This document shows, in pieces, positions 1-9,104 of a stretch of DNA of 64,000 bases. The notes beneath the pieces were generated by a model. The model was not told the origin of the DNA. It worked only from the letters and a program-made list of their open reading frames with translations, and did not search any database. The translations under genes and the position numbers were made by a program. The stretch's first letter is position 1; each line of letters begins with the position of its first letter. Source of the DNA: Halochromatium roseum (GTDB taxonomy: Bacteria > Pseudomonadota > Gammaproteobacteria > Chromatiales > Chromatiaceae); the NCBI RefSeq assembly GCF_016653315.1, contig NZ_NHSH01000065.1:124001-188000 (forward strand). The letters run 5' to 3'.

Positions 1-690
1 CCCATGCAGACCGAGATCGCCCAGTATCACTGCGAGTTAGCCGACGAATGCCTACGACATGCCCGCCGCGACGAAGCGCGCGCCCATTTGCTCGACGCGC
101 AAGCCGTGGACCCCAATTGCATCCGCGCGACCATGATCCAGGCGCAAATGGAGATGGATGGCGGCGATCCGGACTCCGCGTTGATGCTGTATCGACATCT
201 CGCGCGGCGCGGCCCCGATTACCTGCCGGCCATGCTGCCAGCGCTGCTGCACTGCTGCGAGCGACTCAACCGCCAAGGCATCGCCAACGAACTCGGCGAT
301 CTGTTCGCGGCCCATCCGTCGCCACCGTTGATGCTCGAGCTCTCGCGCGCAATCGAGCGCGAACAGGGCCCACAGGCCGCGCTCGAGTTCCTCAGCGACT
401 ACCTCGGCGCACATGCCGACCTGGTCGGCACCGAGCGGCTGCTCGAGCTGCGGCTGTCTCGGTTTCCGGAGCAAGCGGCGGAAGGCGACGCGCAACTGCT
501 CGAGGTGATCAGGCACCTGGTCGCCGCACGCCCAAGCTATCGCTGTGACCAATGCGGATTTGAGGCCCGCGCCCTGCACTGGCAGTGCCCGAGCTGTAAA
601 CATTGGGGCAGCATCAAGGCCGTCGCCGCCCAGCCGCTCAGGTCACCTAGCGGCCTGGCGCCAGGCCTAACCGCCAGCGTCAGCGGTTAA
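1..690 (+). CDS. lapB: LapB (YciM) C-terminal part, cut by window edge
   Basis: This is the C-terminal part of the lipopolysaccharide assembly protein LapB, an inner-membrane-anchored tetratricopeptide protein that promotes FtsH-dependent turnover of LpxC. The visible part has helical TPR-like repeats followed by a C-terminal rubredoxin-like zinc module with two knuckles, CDQC and CPSC, about 15 residues apart, which is the family hallmark. The reading frame is open at base 1, so the methionine at base 4 is probably internal and the true start lies outside the window. pyrF follows on the same strand after about 100 bp, an order common in gammaproteobacteria. The family is clear; the full length is unknown. 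Confidence 0.88.
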   Translation, partial: PMQTEIAQYHCELADECLRHARRDEARAHLLDAQAVDPNCIRATMIQAQMEMDGGDPDSALMLYRHLARRGPDYLPAMLPALLHCCERLNRQGIANELGDLFAAHPSPPLMLELSRAIEREQGPQAALEFLSDYLGAHADLVGTERLLELRLSRFPEQAAEGDAQLLEVIRHLVAARPSYRCDQCGFEARALHWQCPSCKHWGSIKAVAAQPLRSPSGLAPGLTASVSG

Positions 691-787
691 CCTTGGCCGT
701 CAGCCGCGACAGACACCGAACAGACTCCGAAACAGACAGCGATCACGATCACGATCACGCCAACGCACGCGACCCAACGGATCACCG

Positions 788-1510
788 ATGCCAGCCCTTG
801 CAGACACCCGCATCATCGTCGCCCTCGACTACGCCTCCGCCGACGCGGCCATTGCGCTCGCCGACCAACTCGACCCGCAACACTGCCGGGTCAAGGTCGG
901 CAAGGAGCTGTTCACCAGCGCCGGCCCGGCCGTGGTCGAACAGCTGGTCGGGCGCGGCTTCGATGTCTTCCTCGACCTCAAATTCCACGACATCCCGAAC
1001 ACCGTCGCTGCCGCTTGCGCCGCCGCCTCCGCACTCGGGATCTGGATGCTCAACGTCCACGCCTCCGGCGGGCTCGCCATGATGCAAGCCGCGCGTGAGC
1101 GTCTCGAGCGCGCGCAGAAGCCCCCCTTACTCATCGCCGTCACCCTGCTGACCAGCCTCGATGACAACGATCTGGCCGATATCGGCTGCCCCGGCAGCAC
1201 TCTCGAGCGGGTCGAACGCCTCGCTGCACTCAGCGCCCAGGCGGGCCTCGATGGCGTCGTCTGCTCGCCACTCGAAGCCGCGGCACTGCGCCAGAGGCTT
1301 GGTCCGCAGTGTCTGCTCGTCACACCCGGCGTGCGTCCGGCCCAGGCTGTCAGCGGCGACCAGAAGCGCATCATGAGCCCCAGTCAGGCCATCGCTGCCG
1401 GCGCTGATCATCTGGTCATCGGTCGCCCCATCACCGCCGCGGATGATCCCATGGCCGCGCTGCTCGCGATACAAGACGAGCTTGCGGCCACCCCTTCCGC
1501 CCCAGGCTGA
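788..1510 (+). CDS. pyrF: Orotidine 5'-phosphate decarboxylase
   Basis: Converts orotidine monophosphate to UMP, the last step of de novo pyrimidine synthesis, in the cytoplasm. The 240-residue protein has the usual family length. It shows the signature [11 protein letters not shown], containing the catalytic Lys-Asp pair, an ALDYAS N-terminal strand with the first substrate aspartate, and a C-terminal VIGRPIT phosphate-binding loop. The start is the ATG at 788; no strong ribosome site is visible. It lies between lapB and galU on the same strand. Confidence 0.95.
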   Translation: MPALADTRIIVALDYASADAAIALADQLDPQHCRVKVGKELFTSAGPAVVEQLVGRGFDVFLDLKFHDIPNTVAAACAAASALGIWMLNVHASGGLAMMQAARERLERAQKPPLLIAVTLLTSLDDNDLADIGCPGSTLERVERLAALSAQAGLDGVVCSPLEAAALRQRLGPQCLLVTPGVRPAQAVSGDQKRIMSPSQAIAAGADHLVIGRPITAADDPMAALLAIQDELAATPSAPG

Positions 1511-1616
1511 CATCTGCGCAGGGGCTGTGATGGCACGCTATGGCACGCAGCGTCCCCGCCACCTCGAAGGATGCAGCGCTTGTTTCACAGTCACCAACAC
1601 TACGACAGGAGCCCTC

Positions 1617-2489
1617 ATGGCCAAGATCAATAAAGCTGTCTTCCCCGTCGCCGGCCTCGGTACGCGCTTTCTCCCGGTGACCAAGGCCAGCCCGAAAGAG
1701 ATGCTGCCCATCGTCGACAAACCACTCATTCAGTACGCCGCCGAAGAGGCCGAACAGGCCGGAGCGACGCAGCTGGTATTTGTCACCGGCCGTCACAAAC
1801 GCTCGATCGAGGATCATTTCGACAAGTCACCCGAGCTCGAGTCCGAGCTCGAATCGGCCGGCAAGGACAAGCTACTCACTATCGTGCGTACCATCCTGCC
1901 CGAGCACGTCAGCTGCATCTATCTGCGTCAGGCCGAAGCCCTCGGGCTCGGACACGCGGTGCTCTGCGCCAAGCCAGTAGTCGGCAATGAGCCGTTCGCG
2001 ATCCTCCTCGCCGACGACCTGATCGACAATGCCGCTAAGGGCGTTTGCGAACAGATGGCCGAGTTGCACGAGCGCACTGGCGCCAGCATCCTCAGTGTCG
2101 AAGAGGTACCGCCGAACGAGACCCACAAGTACGGCATCGTCGAAACCGAGGCGCAGCCCGATGGCAGCCTACGGGTGACCTCGATCGTCGAGAAGCCGAA
2201 GCCAGAAGAGGCCCCGTCTAACCTCGCCGTCGTCGGCCGCTATCTCCTCACGCCAGCGATCTTCGACAAGCTCGAACAGACCCAGGCCGGCGCCGGTGGG
2301 GAGATCCAGCTGACCGATGCGATTGCGGCATTGCTTAAAGAAGAGACCGTGATTGCCCACCCGTTTGAAGGCAAACGTTACGACTGCGGCAGCAAAGAGG
2401 GCTACCTCGAGGCGACCGTCGAACTCGCGCTCAAACATCCAGAGCTTGGCGAATCGTTCCGTGATTACCTGAAATCGCTGGCGTTATGA
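1617..2489 (+). CDS. galU: UTP-glucose-1-phosphate uridylyltransferase
   Basis: Makes UDP-glucose from UTP and glucose-1-phosphate, feeding cell envelope polysaccharide synthesis. The protein begins with the nucleotidyltransferase signature [19 protein letters not shown] (GXGTRXLPxTK) and contains the VDKPLIQYA segment and the later VEKP motif, all typical of bacterial GalU. I chose the ATG at 1617 because AGGAG at 1607-1611 is well spaced before it and because family members begin with [13 protein letters not shown]; the frame stays open upstream to 1443, overlapping the pyrF end, but that part has no family similarity. The 290-residue length is normal. Confidence 0.95.
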   Translation: MAKINKAVFPVAGLGTRFLPVTKASPKEMLPIVDKPLIQYAAEEAEQAGATQLVFVTGRHKRSIEDHFDKSPELESELESAGKDKLLTIVRTILPEHVSCIYLRQAEALGLGHAVLCAKPVVGNEPFAILLADDLIDNAAKGVCEQMAELHERTGASILSVEEVPPNETHKYGIVETEAQPDGSLRVTSIVEKPKPEEAPSNLAVVGRYLLTPAIFDKLEQTQAGAGGEIQLTDAIAALLKEETVIAHPFEGKRYDCGSKEGYLEATVELALKHPELGESFRDYLKSLAL

Positions 2490-2507
2490 GGGCTGCTTAG
2501 CCAGCCA

Positions 2508-2540
2508 GAGGACGCCAAGCCAAGGGGCTGCGGCGTCCTC
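2508..2540 (+). terminator. Possible hairpin after galU
   Basis: A perfect 9-bp inverted repeat (GAGGACGCC at 2508-2516, GGCGTCCTC at 2532-2540) lies 20 bp after the galU stop. No T-run follows, so it is at best a weak or Rho-assisted transcript end. Confidence 0.35.
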
Positions 2541-2603
2541 GCGCCCAAGGCATCAATCGCCAGCAGCAAAAGTAAAATTTTGTCGACGATAAAATTTTTT
2601 TGA

Positions 2604-2634
2604 TTGCCAATACCTAGGCAATTAGTAGGATACT
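2604..2634 (+). promoter_or_regulatory. Candidate promoter with overlapping imperfect palindrome
   Basis: TTGCCA (2604-2609) and TAGGAT (2626-2631) are 16 bp apart and could be -35 and -10 elements for the small gene at 2701. The segment between them, ATACCTAGGC-AATT-AGTAGGATAC, is an imperfect inverted repeat that loosely resembles IscR/Rrf2-type operators, though its spacing is one base short of the usual 25-bp form. The region just upstream (2570-2600) is unusually A+T rich for this genome. This is inference from pattern only. Confidence 0.3.
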
Positions 2635-2700
2635 CGGCTGGGTCTAGTCGACCGGTACCCGTACGGCAATCGCCAGCGATGACGAGGAGATGATGTACCA

Positions 2701-2841
2701 GTGAAAAACTGCAAGCTTTGCCGATTAAGCCGCCACTGCAACGACCTTCCCGGCGTCTGTATCCTGATGCCTTACTTTGCCGTCGTTGTGCTCACGGTCT
2801 CCATCGGCTATCTGTTCGTGACCCAAGAGGTCCTGGCCTAA
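2701..2841 (+). CDS. 46-residue cysteine-rich single-pass membrane protein
   Basis: A short reading frame with a GTG start at 2701, preceded by GAGGAGA (2684-2690) at a good distance. The product starts MKNCKLCRLSRHCNDLPGVC, giving four cysteines spaced C-x2-C-x5-C-x6-C, and then has one hydrophobic segment of about 20 residues (PYFAVVVLTVSIGYLFV) and a short polar tail. The arrangement suggests a cytoplasmic metal- or iron-sulfur-binding knuckle anchored in the inner membrane, but that is inference; I do not recognise the family. ATG codons at 2690 and 2693 are not in this frame. It has its own AT-rich upstream region with a candidate promoter, and faces the convergent DUF599 gene 20 bp downstream. 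Confidence 0.6.
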   Translation: MKNCKLCRLSRHCNDLPGVCILMPYFAVVVLTVSIGYLFVTQEVLA

Positions 2842-2861
2842 GGCTCCGGCTCCGGCTCCGA

Positions 2862-3536
2862 TCAGCCGAGTCCATGATCGAGCCGGTAGATCAGCATCGT
2901 CATCACGAGCGCTCCGGCCAAGAACCAGATCGGCCCGAGTAGCCATAGCGCTAGCGGGATCGCGACGTAGTAGCAACGCATCCCAAGGTTGTAGGCGCTC
3001 GCCCCGCGACTGAGCGCACGAATCGCGGCATCAGCGTCGAGTACCAATGTTTGGTCATCGCTTTGGTCATCGCGTGGCAGGTTGAGCAAGAAAGCGGCGT
3101 GATTATAGAAGCGCACGCAAAGCGAGAAGCTGACGAAGGCGATCAGAAACACGAGCACAATCAGCAAGGCCTTGATCACTGCCAGCTTATGGCTGCGAAT
3201 ACCGGCAAGATGGAAGATATTATTGAGCTGATCGAGACCTTCGTAGGTCAGGGCAAAACTGAGAATCCCGAGCCCGATCACAATCGCAGTCGAGGCCAGG
3301 AAGGTGGCCGCCATGGTCCAGTTGCGCAGTGTCTGCACCGCGAGGATATCAGCCCCCCGCGCCATGACATGCGAGGCCCATCGGGCCCGAGCGCGATTAT
3401 TCCGACCGAGCGACGTCCTTGCTGGCCAATAGCGAACCTCCAGCAAGTGGATCAAGTGATAGCCAATCAGCAAGCCCCCCGCTGAGCCCGACAAGGCCAG
3501 TTCGAGGGTCAAGTCCGAGTCTGCGATCAGCATCAA
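2862..3536 (-). CDS. DUF599 family membrane protein
   Basis: A 224-residue multi-pass inner-membrane protein of the DUF599 family, function unknown. Hydrophobic segments lie near residues 10-30, 72-97, 118-140 and 185-215. The C-terminal stretch RGASAYNLGMRCYYVAIPL followed by WLLGP is the characteristic part of the family. Its start codon overlaps the stop of the upstream exported protein (ATGA, 3533-3536), so the two are probably translationally coupled. Confidence 0.8.
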   Translation of the reverse strand: MMLIADSDLTLELALSGSAGGLLIGYHLIHLLEVRYWPARTSLGRNNRARARWASHVMARGADILAVQTLRNWTMAATFLASTAIVIGLGILSFALTYEGLDQLNNIFHLAGIRSHKLAVIKALLIVLVFLIAFVSFSLCVRFYNHAAFLLNLPRDDQSDDQTLVLDADAAIRALSRGASAYNLGMRCYYVAIPLALWLLGPIWFLAGALVMTMLIYRLDHGLG

Positions 3537-4366
3537 TGCCCGCCGGTCGATGAAGGGTCGACCTGCGTGATACAGGCCGGAGCCATGCCACCGCAGCTGT
3601 CGTCGTCACGCTCGCAGAAATCGAAACAGGTGATAAGCCGCCCCTCAAAGGTCGCATCCACCTGGAGACTGTTGGGGGTTCGGTCAACACTGAAACCCGC
3701 CTGAGGCTCCGGACTCTGCCCGACGAGGCGCAGACGCTGGCCGGGATAGTCGATACTCAGGGCGACGCGCATTGGATAATAACCATCCAAGAACCGGCGC
3801 ATGTACGGGCCATTTCGGAGTCTGAACAGTCCATCCCCGAGCGATTGCAGGGCGCGACTCTGGGCCCGGATACACAGCTCCGCGTCGGCGCCAACATCCT
3901 CGAGCTGAACGCTATAGCCTTCGACCCAAGCGCGGCCGATATTGCGACTGCGCTCGATGGCAAGATCGCGAATGCCGTCGACCTTAAACAGGATCTGCGC
4001 AGCATGCACTGGGTCGATGTTCTCGTGGCATTGGATCAGCTCGACCCAACCGAGATCGAGGCTGGCCTCGGTGATCGCAATCCGGTTGCGATGATAGTGG
4101 GCGCCATCAGCCGCTGCCGACGAGATGAACTCCAGCTCGCCCTCGTTGACCAACTCGACTCGCGAGGAAAGATCGAACTCGTCGGACCAGTCCTCCGGCC
4201 AATCATCGGTCGCCTCAGCTGTTGCCGCTGCGACTGGCACTGCCATGAAGACCAGGGCGAGCAAGACCCACAAGAGGTAACTGAGCTTACCCCCCTTGTT
4301 GGGACAATTCTTGCAGCGCTTACCCTCTTTATACTTCTTGCAGCACTTACCGTTTTTCTTGGGCAT
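3533..4366 (-). CDS. DUF4390-like position, unrecognised exported protein with Lys/Cys-rich N-terminus
   Basis: I do not recognise a family for this 277-residue protein with confidence. The first 25 residues are a highly basic, cysteine-rich patch (MPKKNGKCCKKYKEGKRCKN, then CPNKGGK) directly before a hydrophobic segment at about residues 27-48 ending in VAAATAEA, which could be a signal peptide or membrane anchor. The rest looks soluble and extracytoplasmic, with four more cysteines clustered near the C-terminus (CFDFCERDDDSC and a later ACI). It is coupled to DUF599 by an ATGA overlap and sits 24 bp downstream of ferritin on the same strand. Placement of a metal-binding-looking N-terminus next to ferritin is suggestive only. 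Confidence 0.65.
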   Translation of the reverse strand: MPKKNGKCCKKYKEGKRCKNCPNKGGKLSYLLWVLLALVFMAVPVAAATAEATDDWPEDWSDEFDLSSRVELVNEGELEFISSAAADGAHYHRNRIAITEASLDLGWVELIQCHENIDPVHAAQILFKVDGIRDLAIERSRNIGRAWVEGYSVQLEDVGADAELCIRAQSRALQSLGDGLFRLRNGPYMRRFLDGYYPMRVALSIDYPGQRLRLVGQSPEPQAGFSVDRTPNSLQVDATFEGRLITCFDFCERDDDSCGGMAPACITQVDPSSTGGH

Positions 4367-4390
4367 GATCGGCGCCTGCGTGTTGAGCGA

Positions 4391-4912
4391 TCAGGCCGCC
4401 GAAGGCGCAGCGGCACTAATCTTCTTCGCCGCGGCTGCAAGCTCATTGTCGATCATCAGCAAACCCTGTCCCTGGTCGCCAAACAATCGCAGACGGCCCA
4501 AGATGTCGTTAACGGTCGCCTCCTCTTCGATCTGCTCGGTCACGAACCATTGCAGGAAGATATGCGTCGCATGATCCTTCTCGTGCGCGGCATGGTCGAC
4601 AAGGTCGTTAATAGCGCCAGTGACACTGCGCTCATGGCTCAGCGTGCGCTCGAACATGTCCATGATCCCGGCGGTCTGTGCCGGCGGCGCTGATACCGCC
4701 TCGAGTTCTACGGTGGCATCTTGATCGAGCAGGTAGCGGTACATCTTCAACGCATGGGTCATCTCCTCGCCATGCTTCGCCATGAACCAGGCTGCCGTAC
4801 CGTTCAGATTATTACTTTCGGCCTGTGCAGACAGGCCGAGATAGAAATAGGCTGAGAACAGCTCTCGGTTGATCTGCGCGTTGATGCGCGAGGCCATTTC
4901 GTTAGAAATCAT
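4391..4912 (-). CDS. ftnA: Bacterial non-haem ferritin
   Basis: A 173-residue four-helix-bundle ferritin that oxidises and stores iron in the cytoplasm. The ferroxidase ligands expected of FtnA are present: Glu17 (NRELFSAYFY), Glu50 and His53 (HGEEMTH), Glu94 (HERSVTG), Gln127 and Glu130 (TEQIEEE). The C-terminus carries a short Ala/Ser-rich tail. It starts with the ATG at 4912 and is followed on the same strand by the exported Lys/Cys-rich protein and DUF599. Confidence 0.93.
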   Translation of the reverse strand: MISNEMASRINAQINRELFSAYFYLGLSAQAESNNLNGTAAWFMAKHGEEMTHALKMYRYLLDQDATVELEAVSAPPAQTAGIMDMFERTLSHERSVTGAINDLVDHAAHEKDHATHIFLQWFVTEQIEEEATVNDILGRLRLFGDQGQGLLMIDNELAAAAKKISAAAPSAA

Positions 4913-5243
4913 CGACGGGTCTCCGTTGCTAGCTGCCTAGGTTCTTGCAGATGCGAGTCATCCGAGCGCGGCGCATGTCTCATTCAGCCACGTCCAGCAA
5001 CGTTGCTGGTCGACGCGCATCGAACGCACACTGTTATCAGCCCATGAGTTTGCGAGTCGAACGCCGTTTTCAAGCTCCCCTCGGACCCTGAGCCGACAGA
5101 CGGGGTTCTGATCGAACGCGACGCCGCCGCTGTCGCCGAGCCAATGCCCGTGTCGCCGGGCCGATGCTCGGCTTGATCGCGCTAAAATGGCACCCATCCG
5201 CGCGCACCTGAGCGCAAACGTCGCTAATGTCCCTGCCTCCTTC
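4913..5243. other. Divergent intergenic region, ferritin / YbjT-like gene
   Basis: No gene is apparent in these 331 bases, which should hold the divergent promoters. The only structure I see is a 20-bp tandem pair (5131-5150 and 5151-5170), identical at 17 positions, beginning TGTCGCCG. No clear Fur box was found by eye. Confidence 0.5.
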
Positions 5244-6665
5244 ATGACCGATCACCACGCGCGACCCCGCATCGCCATCGCCGGCGCCAGCGGCTTTATC
5301 GGCACCGCCCTCTGCCCGCTGCTCGCCGAGCGTTTCGAGGTCATCGCCCTGACGCGCTCGCCGGCACGCGCGCAAACGCCTGATCCAACAGGGCGCATCC
5401 AGTGGCGGCAGTGCGACCTGTTCTGCTCCAGCGCACTGGTCGACGGGCTTGCCGACATCGACTATGCGGTCTATCTGGTGCACTCCCTCGCTCCCTCCTC
5501 TCGCCTGACTCAGGCGAGCCCGCGAGACATGGATCTGGTTCTGGCCGACAACTTCGCCCACGCGGCCGCCGCCAACGGCGTCAAGCAGATCGTCTTCGTC
5601 AGCGGCGTGATGCCGGAGAGCTTCCGCTTCTCGCCGCTGCTTTGGAGTCGGCGCGAGGTCGAGATGGTGCTGGGCTCCAGGGGCACGCCGGTCACGGCAC
5701 TTCGCGCCAGTCTGGTGATGGGTCCCGGCGGTACCGGCCCCCGGCTACTGCTCGACCTGGTGCGGCGCTTGCCCCTGTTGCTGTTGCCACCTGCGGCAGG
5801 CTCCGTGACCCGCCCGATCGCGCTCTCCGACCTGCTGCGAGCCATCCTCCACTGCCTCGGGCAGCCCGAGCGATTCCGTGGCGCCTACGACATCGGCGGC
5901 GCGGAGTCGCTCAGTTACGAGGCCATGCTGCGCGAGACCGCCGCTGCACTCGGCCTGCGACGGCGCTTCGTCAAGGTACCGGTGCTGCCGGTCGGGCTCG
6001 CGTCGCTGACAGCACGCGCGATCAGCGGCGCACCGGCGGCCATGGTCGGCGCCATCGTCGAGAGTTTGCCGCAGGATACGCGGATGCGCGACAACCCGGT
6101 GCAACAGGCCATCGAGCCGCATGCATTGGGCTTTCGCGCCGCCCTCGAGGCCAGCATTGACCCAGCCACCAGGCGCCTGTTGCCGAGCCCATGGCAACGC
6201 CTCAAGGAGCAGGATCGCGAGGTCATGCGCGAGCAATCCCTGGTGCGCTCGATCCAGCGCGCCATCCTGCCTCCGGGGCAGGACGCGGCTTGGCTCGCCG
6301 GCAACTATTTTCGCTGGCTCGGCGACTGCTGCTGGCCATTGGTGCGAAGCCAGGTCGACGACGACGGCCATGTCGAGGTCTGGTCGCGGCTGCCGCGCCT
6401 GCGGATGCTCCGGCTGCGGCACATGGCCAGTGAGAGCACGCCAGAGCGCCAGATCTACGAGATCGCCGGCGGCCTGCTGGCCCGCCCCGGCGAAGGCCGC
6501 GCCCGGTTCGAGTTCCAGACCCTGCTCGATGGGCGCTACACCATGACCGCGATCCATGACTACGCCCCGGCCATCCCCTGGTATCTCTACATACTCACCC
6601 AGGCTGTCGCCCATCGGCTGGTGATGCGGCGCTACCAGTCGCGCTTGGCGCGCCTAGCGCGTTAG
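5244..6665 (+). CDS. NAD(P)-binding YbjT-like protein with DUF2867-type C-terminus
   Basis: A two-part protein. Residues about 5-230 form an extended short-chain dehydrogenase/NmrA-type Rossmann fold: the dinucleotide motif is GASGFIG, and an ALTRSPAR segment follows the second strand. The remaining part up to residue 473 (SPWQRLKEQDREVMREQSLV onwards, ending VAHRLVMRRYQSRLARL) resembles the DUF2867-like domain of E. coli YbjT-type proteins. The substrate is unknown. The frame is open from an ATG at 5187; I prefer 5244 because the fold starts immediately after it, but neither has a convincing ribosome site. It stands alone, ahead of the hsd locus. Confidence 0.75.
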   Translation: MTDHHARPRIAIAGASGFIGTALCPLLAERFEVIALTRSPARAQTPDPTGRIQWRQCDLFCSSALVDGLADIDYAVYLVHSLAPSSRLTQASPRDMDLVLADNFAHAAAANGVKQIVFVSGVMPESFRFSPLLWSRREVEMVLGSRGTPVTALRASLVMGPGGTGPRLLLDLVRRLPLLLLPPAAGSVTRPIALSDLLRAILHCLGQPERFRGAYDIGGAESLSYEAMLRETAAALGLRRRFVKVPVLPVGLASLTARAISGAPAAMVGAIVESLPQDTRMRDNPVQQAIEPHALGFRAALEASIDPATRRLLPSPWQRLKEQDREVMREQSLVRSIQRAILPPGQDAAWLAGNYFRWLGDCCWPLVRSQVDDDGHVEVWSRLPRLRMLRLRHMASESTPERQIYEIAGGLLARPGEGRARFEFQTLLDGRYTMTAIHDYAPAIPWYLYILTQAVAHRLVMRRYQSRLARLAR

Positions 6666-6858
6666 CCGCGGCGAGTTCGGGTCAGGCGCAGCGTCCGAGC
6701 TTATGAAAGCACCCGACAGCCGTCTCGAACAGCGCCGGCTTGCACTGTGATGGTCAGGCATCGAGAATCGGGCAGTCAGAGGACAGTGACGACGCTGTCC
6801 ATCACACTGAAGGATGACCGCAGCGCGCGGTGACGACACCCCATGACAGGAGAAATGC

Positions 6859-8394
6859 GTGATCACAGGAGAGCTCAAATCAAGGATCGACCGCATCTGG
6901 GACAGCATGTGGTCCGGCGGCATCTCCAACCCGCTCACCGTCATCGAGCAACTCACCTACCTGCTGTTCATCAAACGCCTCGATGAGCTGCACAGCCTGC
7001 GCGAGCGCAAGGCCGCGCGCACCGGCCAGCCGATCGAAGCGCCCATCTTTCAGGACTACCAGTCGAAGCTGCGCTGGTCGCGCTTCAAGGAGACTGCGCC
7101 CGAGCAGATGTTCGCCACCGTCAAGGACGAGGTCTTCCCCTTCATCAAGACCCTTGGCAGCCGGAACGGACCTGGCGGCGGCACCGACGCGGAAGGCGAC
7201 TCCACCTACTCGCACCACATGCGCGACGCCATCTTCATGATGCCCACCCCGCGCGTACTCGCCAACGTGGTCGATCAGCTCGACGCCATCGACATGGCCG
7301 ACGCTGACACCAAGGGTGATCTCTACGAGTACATGCTTGGCAAGATCGCCAGTGCCGGGCAGAACGGACAGTTCCGCACCCCGCGCCACATCATCAAGCT
7401 GATGGTCGAGATGACCGCGCCGACGCCCAACGATAGGATCTGCGACCCGGCCTGCGGCACCGCCGGCTTCCTGATCGCCGCCTCCGAGCACCTGCGCAGA
7501 CAGCATGCCGAGGCCATCTACAAGAGCGAGACCTCACGCCGGCGCTTCAACGAGGGCACCTTCCACGGCTTCGACTTCGACAGCACCATGCTCCGCATCG
7601 GCAGCATGAACATGCTGCTGCACGGGGTCGAGAACCCAGACATCCGCTACAAGGACTCGCTCGCGCAGTCGGTCACCGATGATGGCAACGACGCCGAGCG
7701 CTACTCGCTGATCCTCGCCAATCCGCCCTTCGCCGGTAGCCTGGATTATGAATCCACCGCCAAGGACCTGCAGCAGATCGTCAAGACCAAGAAGACCGAG
7801 CTGCTGTTCTTGGCGCTGTTCCTGCGCCTGCTGCAGATCGGTGGACGTGCCGCGATCATCGTGCCGGATGGCGTGCTGTTCGGCTCCAGCAAGGCGCACA
7901 AGACGCTGCGCCAGATCCTGGTCGAGGACCAGAAGCTCGACGCCGTCATCTCGATGCCCTCGGGCGTGTTCAAGCCCTATGCCGGGGTCTCCACCGCCAT
8001 CCTGCTGTTCACCAAGACCGGCCCTGTGGGGCAATCGAGGGGCGGCACCGACCAGGTCTGGTTCTACGACATGCGCGCCGACGGCTACTCGCTCGACGAC
8101 AAGCGCAGCCCGCAGCCGGACAAGAGCGACCTTCCAGACATCCTCACCCGCTGGCAAGCCTTGCGTGCACAAGGGCAGGACGCCGAGGCCGAGCGCAAAC
8201 GCACCGAGCAGAGCTTCCTGGTGCCCAAGGCCGAGATCGCTGGTAACGACTACGACCTCTCGATCAACCGCTACAAGGAGGTCGAGTACGAGGCCGTCGA
8301 GTACGACCCGCCGCAGGTGATTCTGGAGCGGTTGGCGAAGCTCGACGCAGAGATCGCCGAAGGGCGGGAGGCGTTGGAGGCGCTGCTGCAATGA
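6859..8394 (+). CDS. hsdM: Type I restriction-modification methyltransferase subunit HsdM
   Basis: The modification subunit of a type I restriction system, which methylates adenine in the site chosen by HsdS. The 511-residue protein has the HsdM N-terminal helical domain, the S-adenosylmethionine motif DPACGTAGFL near residue 196 and the catalytic NPPF near residue 288 of the N6-adenine methylase family. The start is GTG at 6859, preceded by AGGAG at 6848-6852. Its last 33 codons (8296-8394) have a diverged second copy at 9629-9727, directly before hsdS. The stop overlaps the start of the YhcG-like gene by ATGA. Confidence 0.95.
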   Translation: MITGELKSRIDRIWDSMWSGGISNPLTVIEQLTYLLFIKRLDELHSLRERKAARTGQPIEAPIFQDYQSKLRWSRFKETAPEQMFATVKDEVFPFIKTLGSRNGPGGGTDAEGDSTYSHHMRDAIFMMPTPRVLANVVDQLDAIDMADADTKGDLYEYMLGKIASAGQNGQFRTPRHIIKLMVEMTAPTPNDRICDPACGTAGFLIAASEHLRRQHAEAIYKSETSRRRFNEGTFHGFDFDSTMLRIGSMNMLLHGVENPDIRYKDSLAQSVTDDGNDAERYSLILANPPFAGSLDYESTAKDLQQIVKTKKTELLFLALFLRLLQIGGRAAIIVPDGVLFGSSKAHKTLRQILVEDQKLDAVISMPSGVFKPYAGVSTAILLFTKTGPVGQSRGGTDQVWFYDMRADGYSLDDKRSPQPDKSDLPDILTRWQALRAQGQDAEAERKRTEQSFLVPKAEIAGNDYDLSINRYKEVEYEAVEYDPPQVILERLAKLDAEIAEGREALEALLQ

Positions 8395-9061
8395 GCCGTG
8401 ATCTCGCCGGAGCGCCCGACGCCTTCTTCGAGCGCATCCGCGCCATGCTCGCCGAGGCGCGCGGCCGGACTTACGCCAGCGTCAACGCCATCATGGTCGA
8501 GGCGTACTGGAAGATCGGTCAGCGCATCGTCAAGGAAGAGCAAGGCGGTCGGGCCAATGCCGCCTATGGCAGCCAACTCATGCCCGAGCTGTCCCGGCGC
8601 TTGGGCGATGAGTTCGGCAAGGGCTTCTCCGTCGCCAATCTGAAGAACGCCCGCCAGTTCTACCTTCGATTTCCGGACCAGGAAAAACGCTACACACTGC
8701 GTAGCGAATTGAGCTGGAGCCACTACCGGCTGATCATGCGCGTCGAAGACGCCAAGGCCCGCGCCTACTACATCCGCAAGGCCGCCGACCAAGGCTGGAG
8801 CAGCCGCCAGCTCGAGCGCAACATCCGCAGTGGCTGGCATCGGCGCCTGCTGTCAAGCGCGGCGCCGATGACAACCCGACACTCGGTATCATCCTCTGTG
8901 CCGACAAGGACGAGACCGTCGTGCGCTACTCGGTGCTGAACGAAAACGCGCAGCTCTTCGCCGCCAAGTATCTGCGCGTGCTGCCTAGCGAAGAAGAGCT
9001 CGCGCGCGAGATCGAGGCGCGCCATGTCCTCGAACTGCCCGGAGCGAAGGATGACGCATGA
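8391..9061 (+). pseudogene. YhcG/DUF1016 family nuclease, core deleted and frameshifted
   Basis: The first roughly 155 residues match the DUF1016 N-terminal domain of YhcG-type proteins (VNAIMVEAYWKIGQRIVKEE, then SWSHYRLIMRVEDAKAR and SSRQLERNIRSG). After about base 8860 the frame is lost. In the second frame from 8867 the text resumes with DDNPTLGIILCADKDETVVR and ends LPSEEELAREIEARH, which is the extreme C-terminus of the same family. The central PD-(D/E)XK nuclease core is therefore missing, by a deletion that also changed frame. It starts in an ATGA overlap with hsdM. Confidence 0.82.
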
Positions 9062-9104
9062 CCAGCCCCGAGTCCGTCCACCGCGAGCATCGCCAGAGGC
9101 GTCC

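Noticed and set aside
1575-1590. Match of AGCGCTTGTTTCACAG before galU to the yqjG upstream region
   Set aside because: A 16-base near-match is expected by chance in 64 kb, and the genes share no function.
6781-6800. Inverted repeat GGACAG/CTGTCC upstream of hsdM
   Set aside because: Only 6-bp arms; too weak to claim a restriction-control operator.
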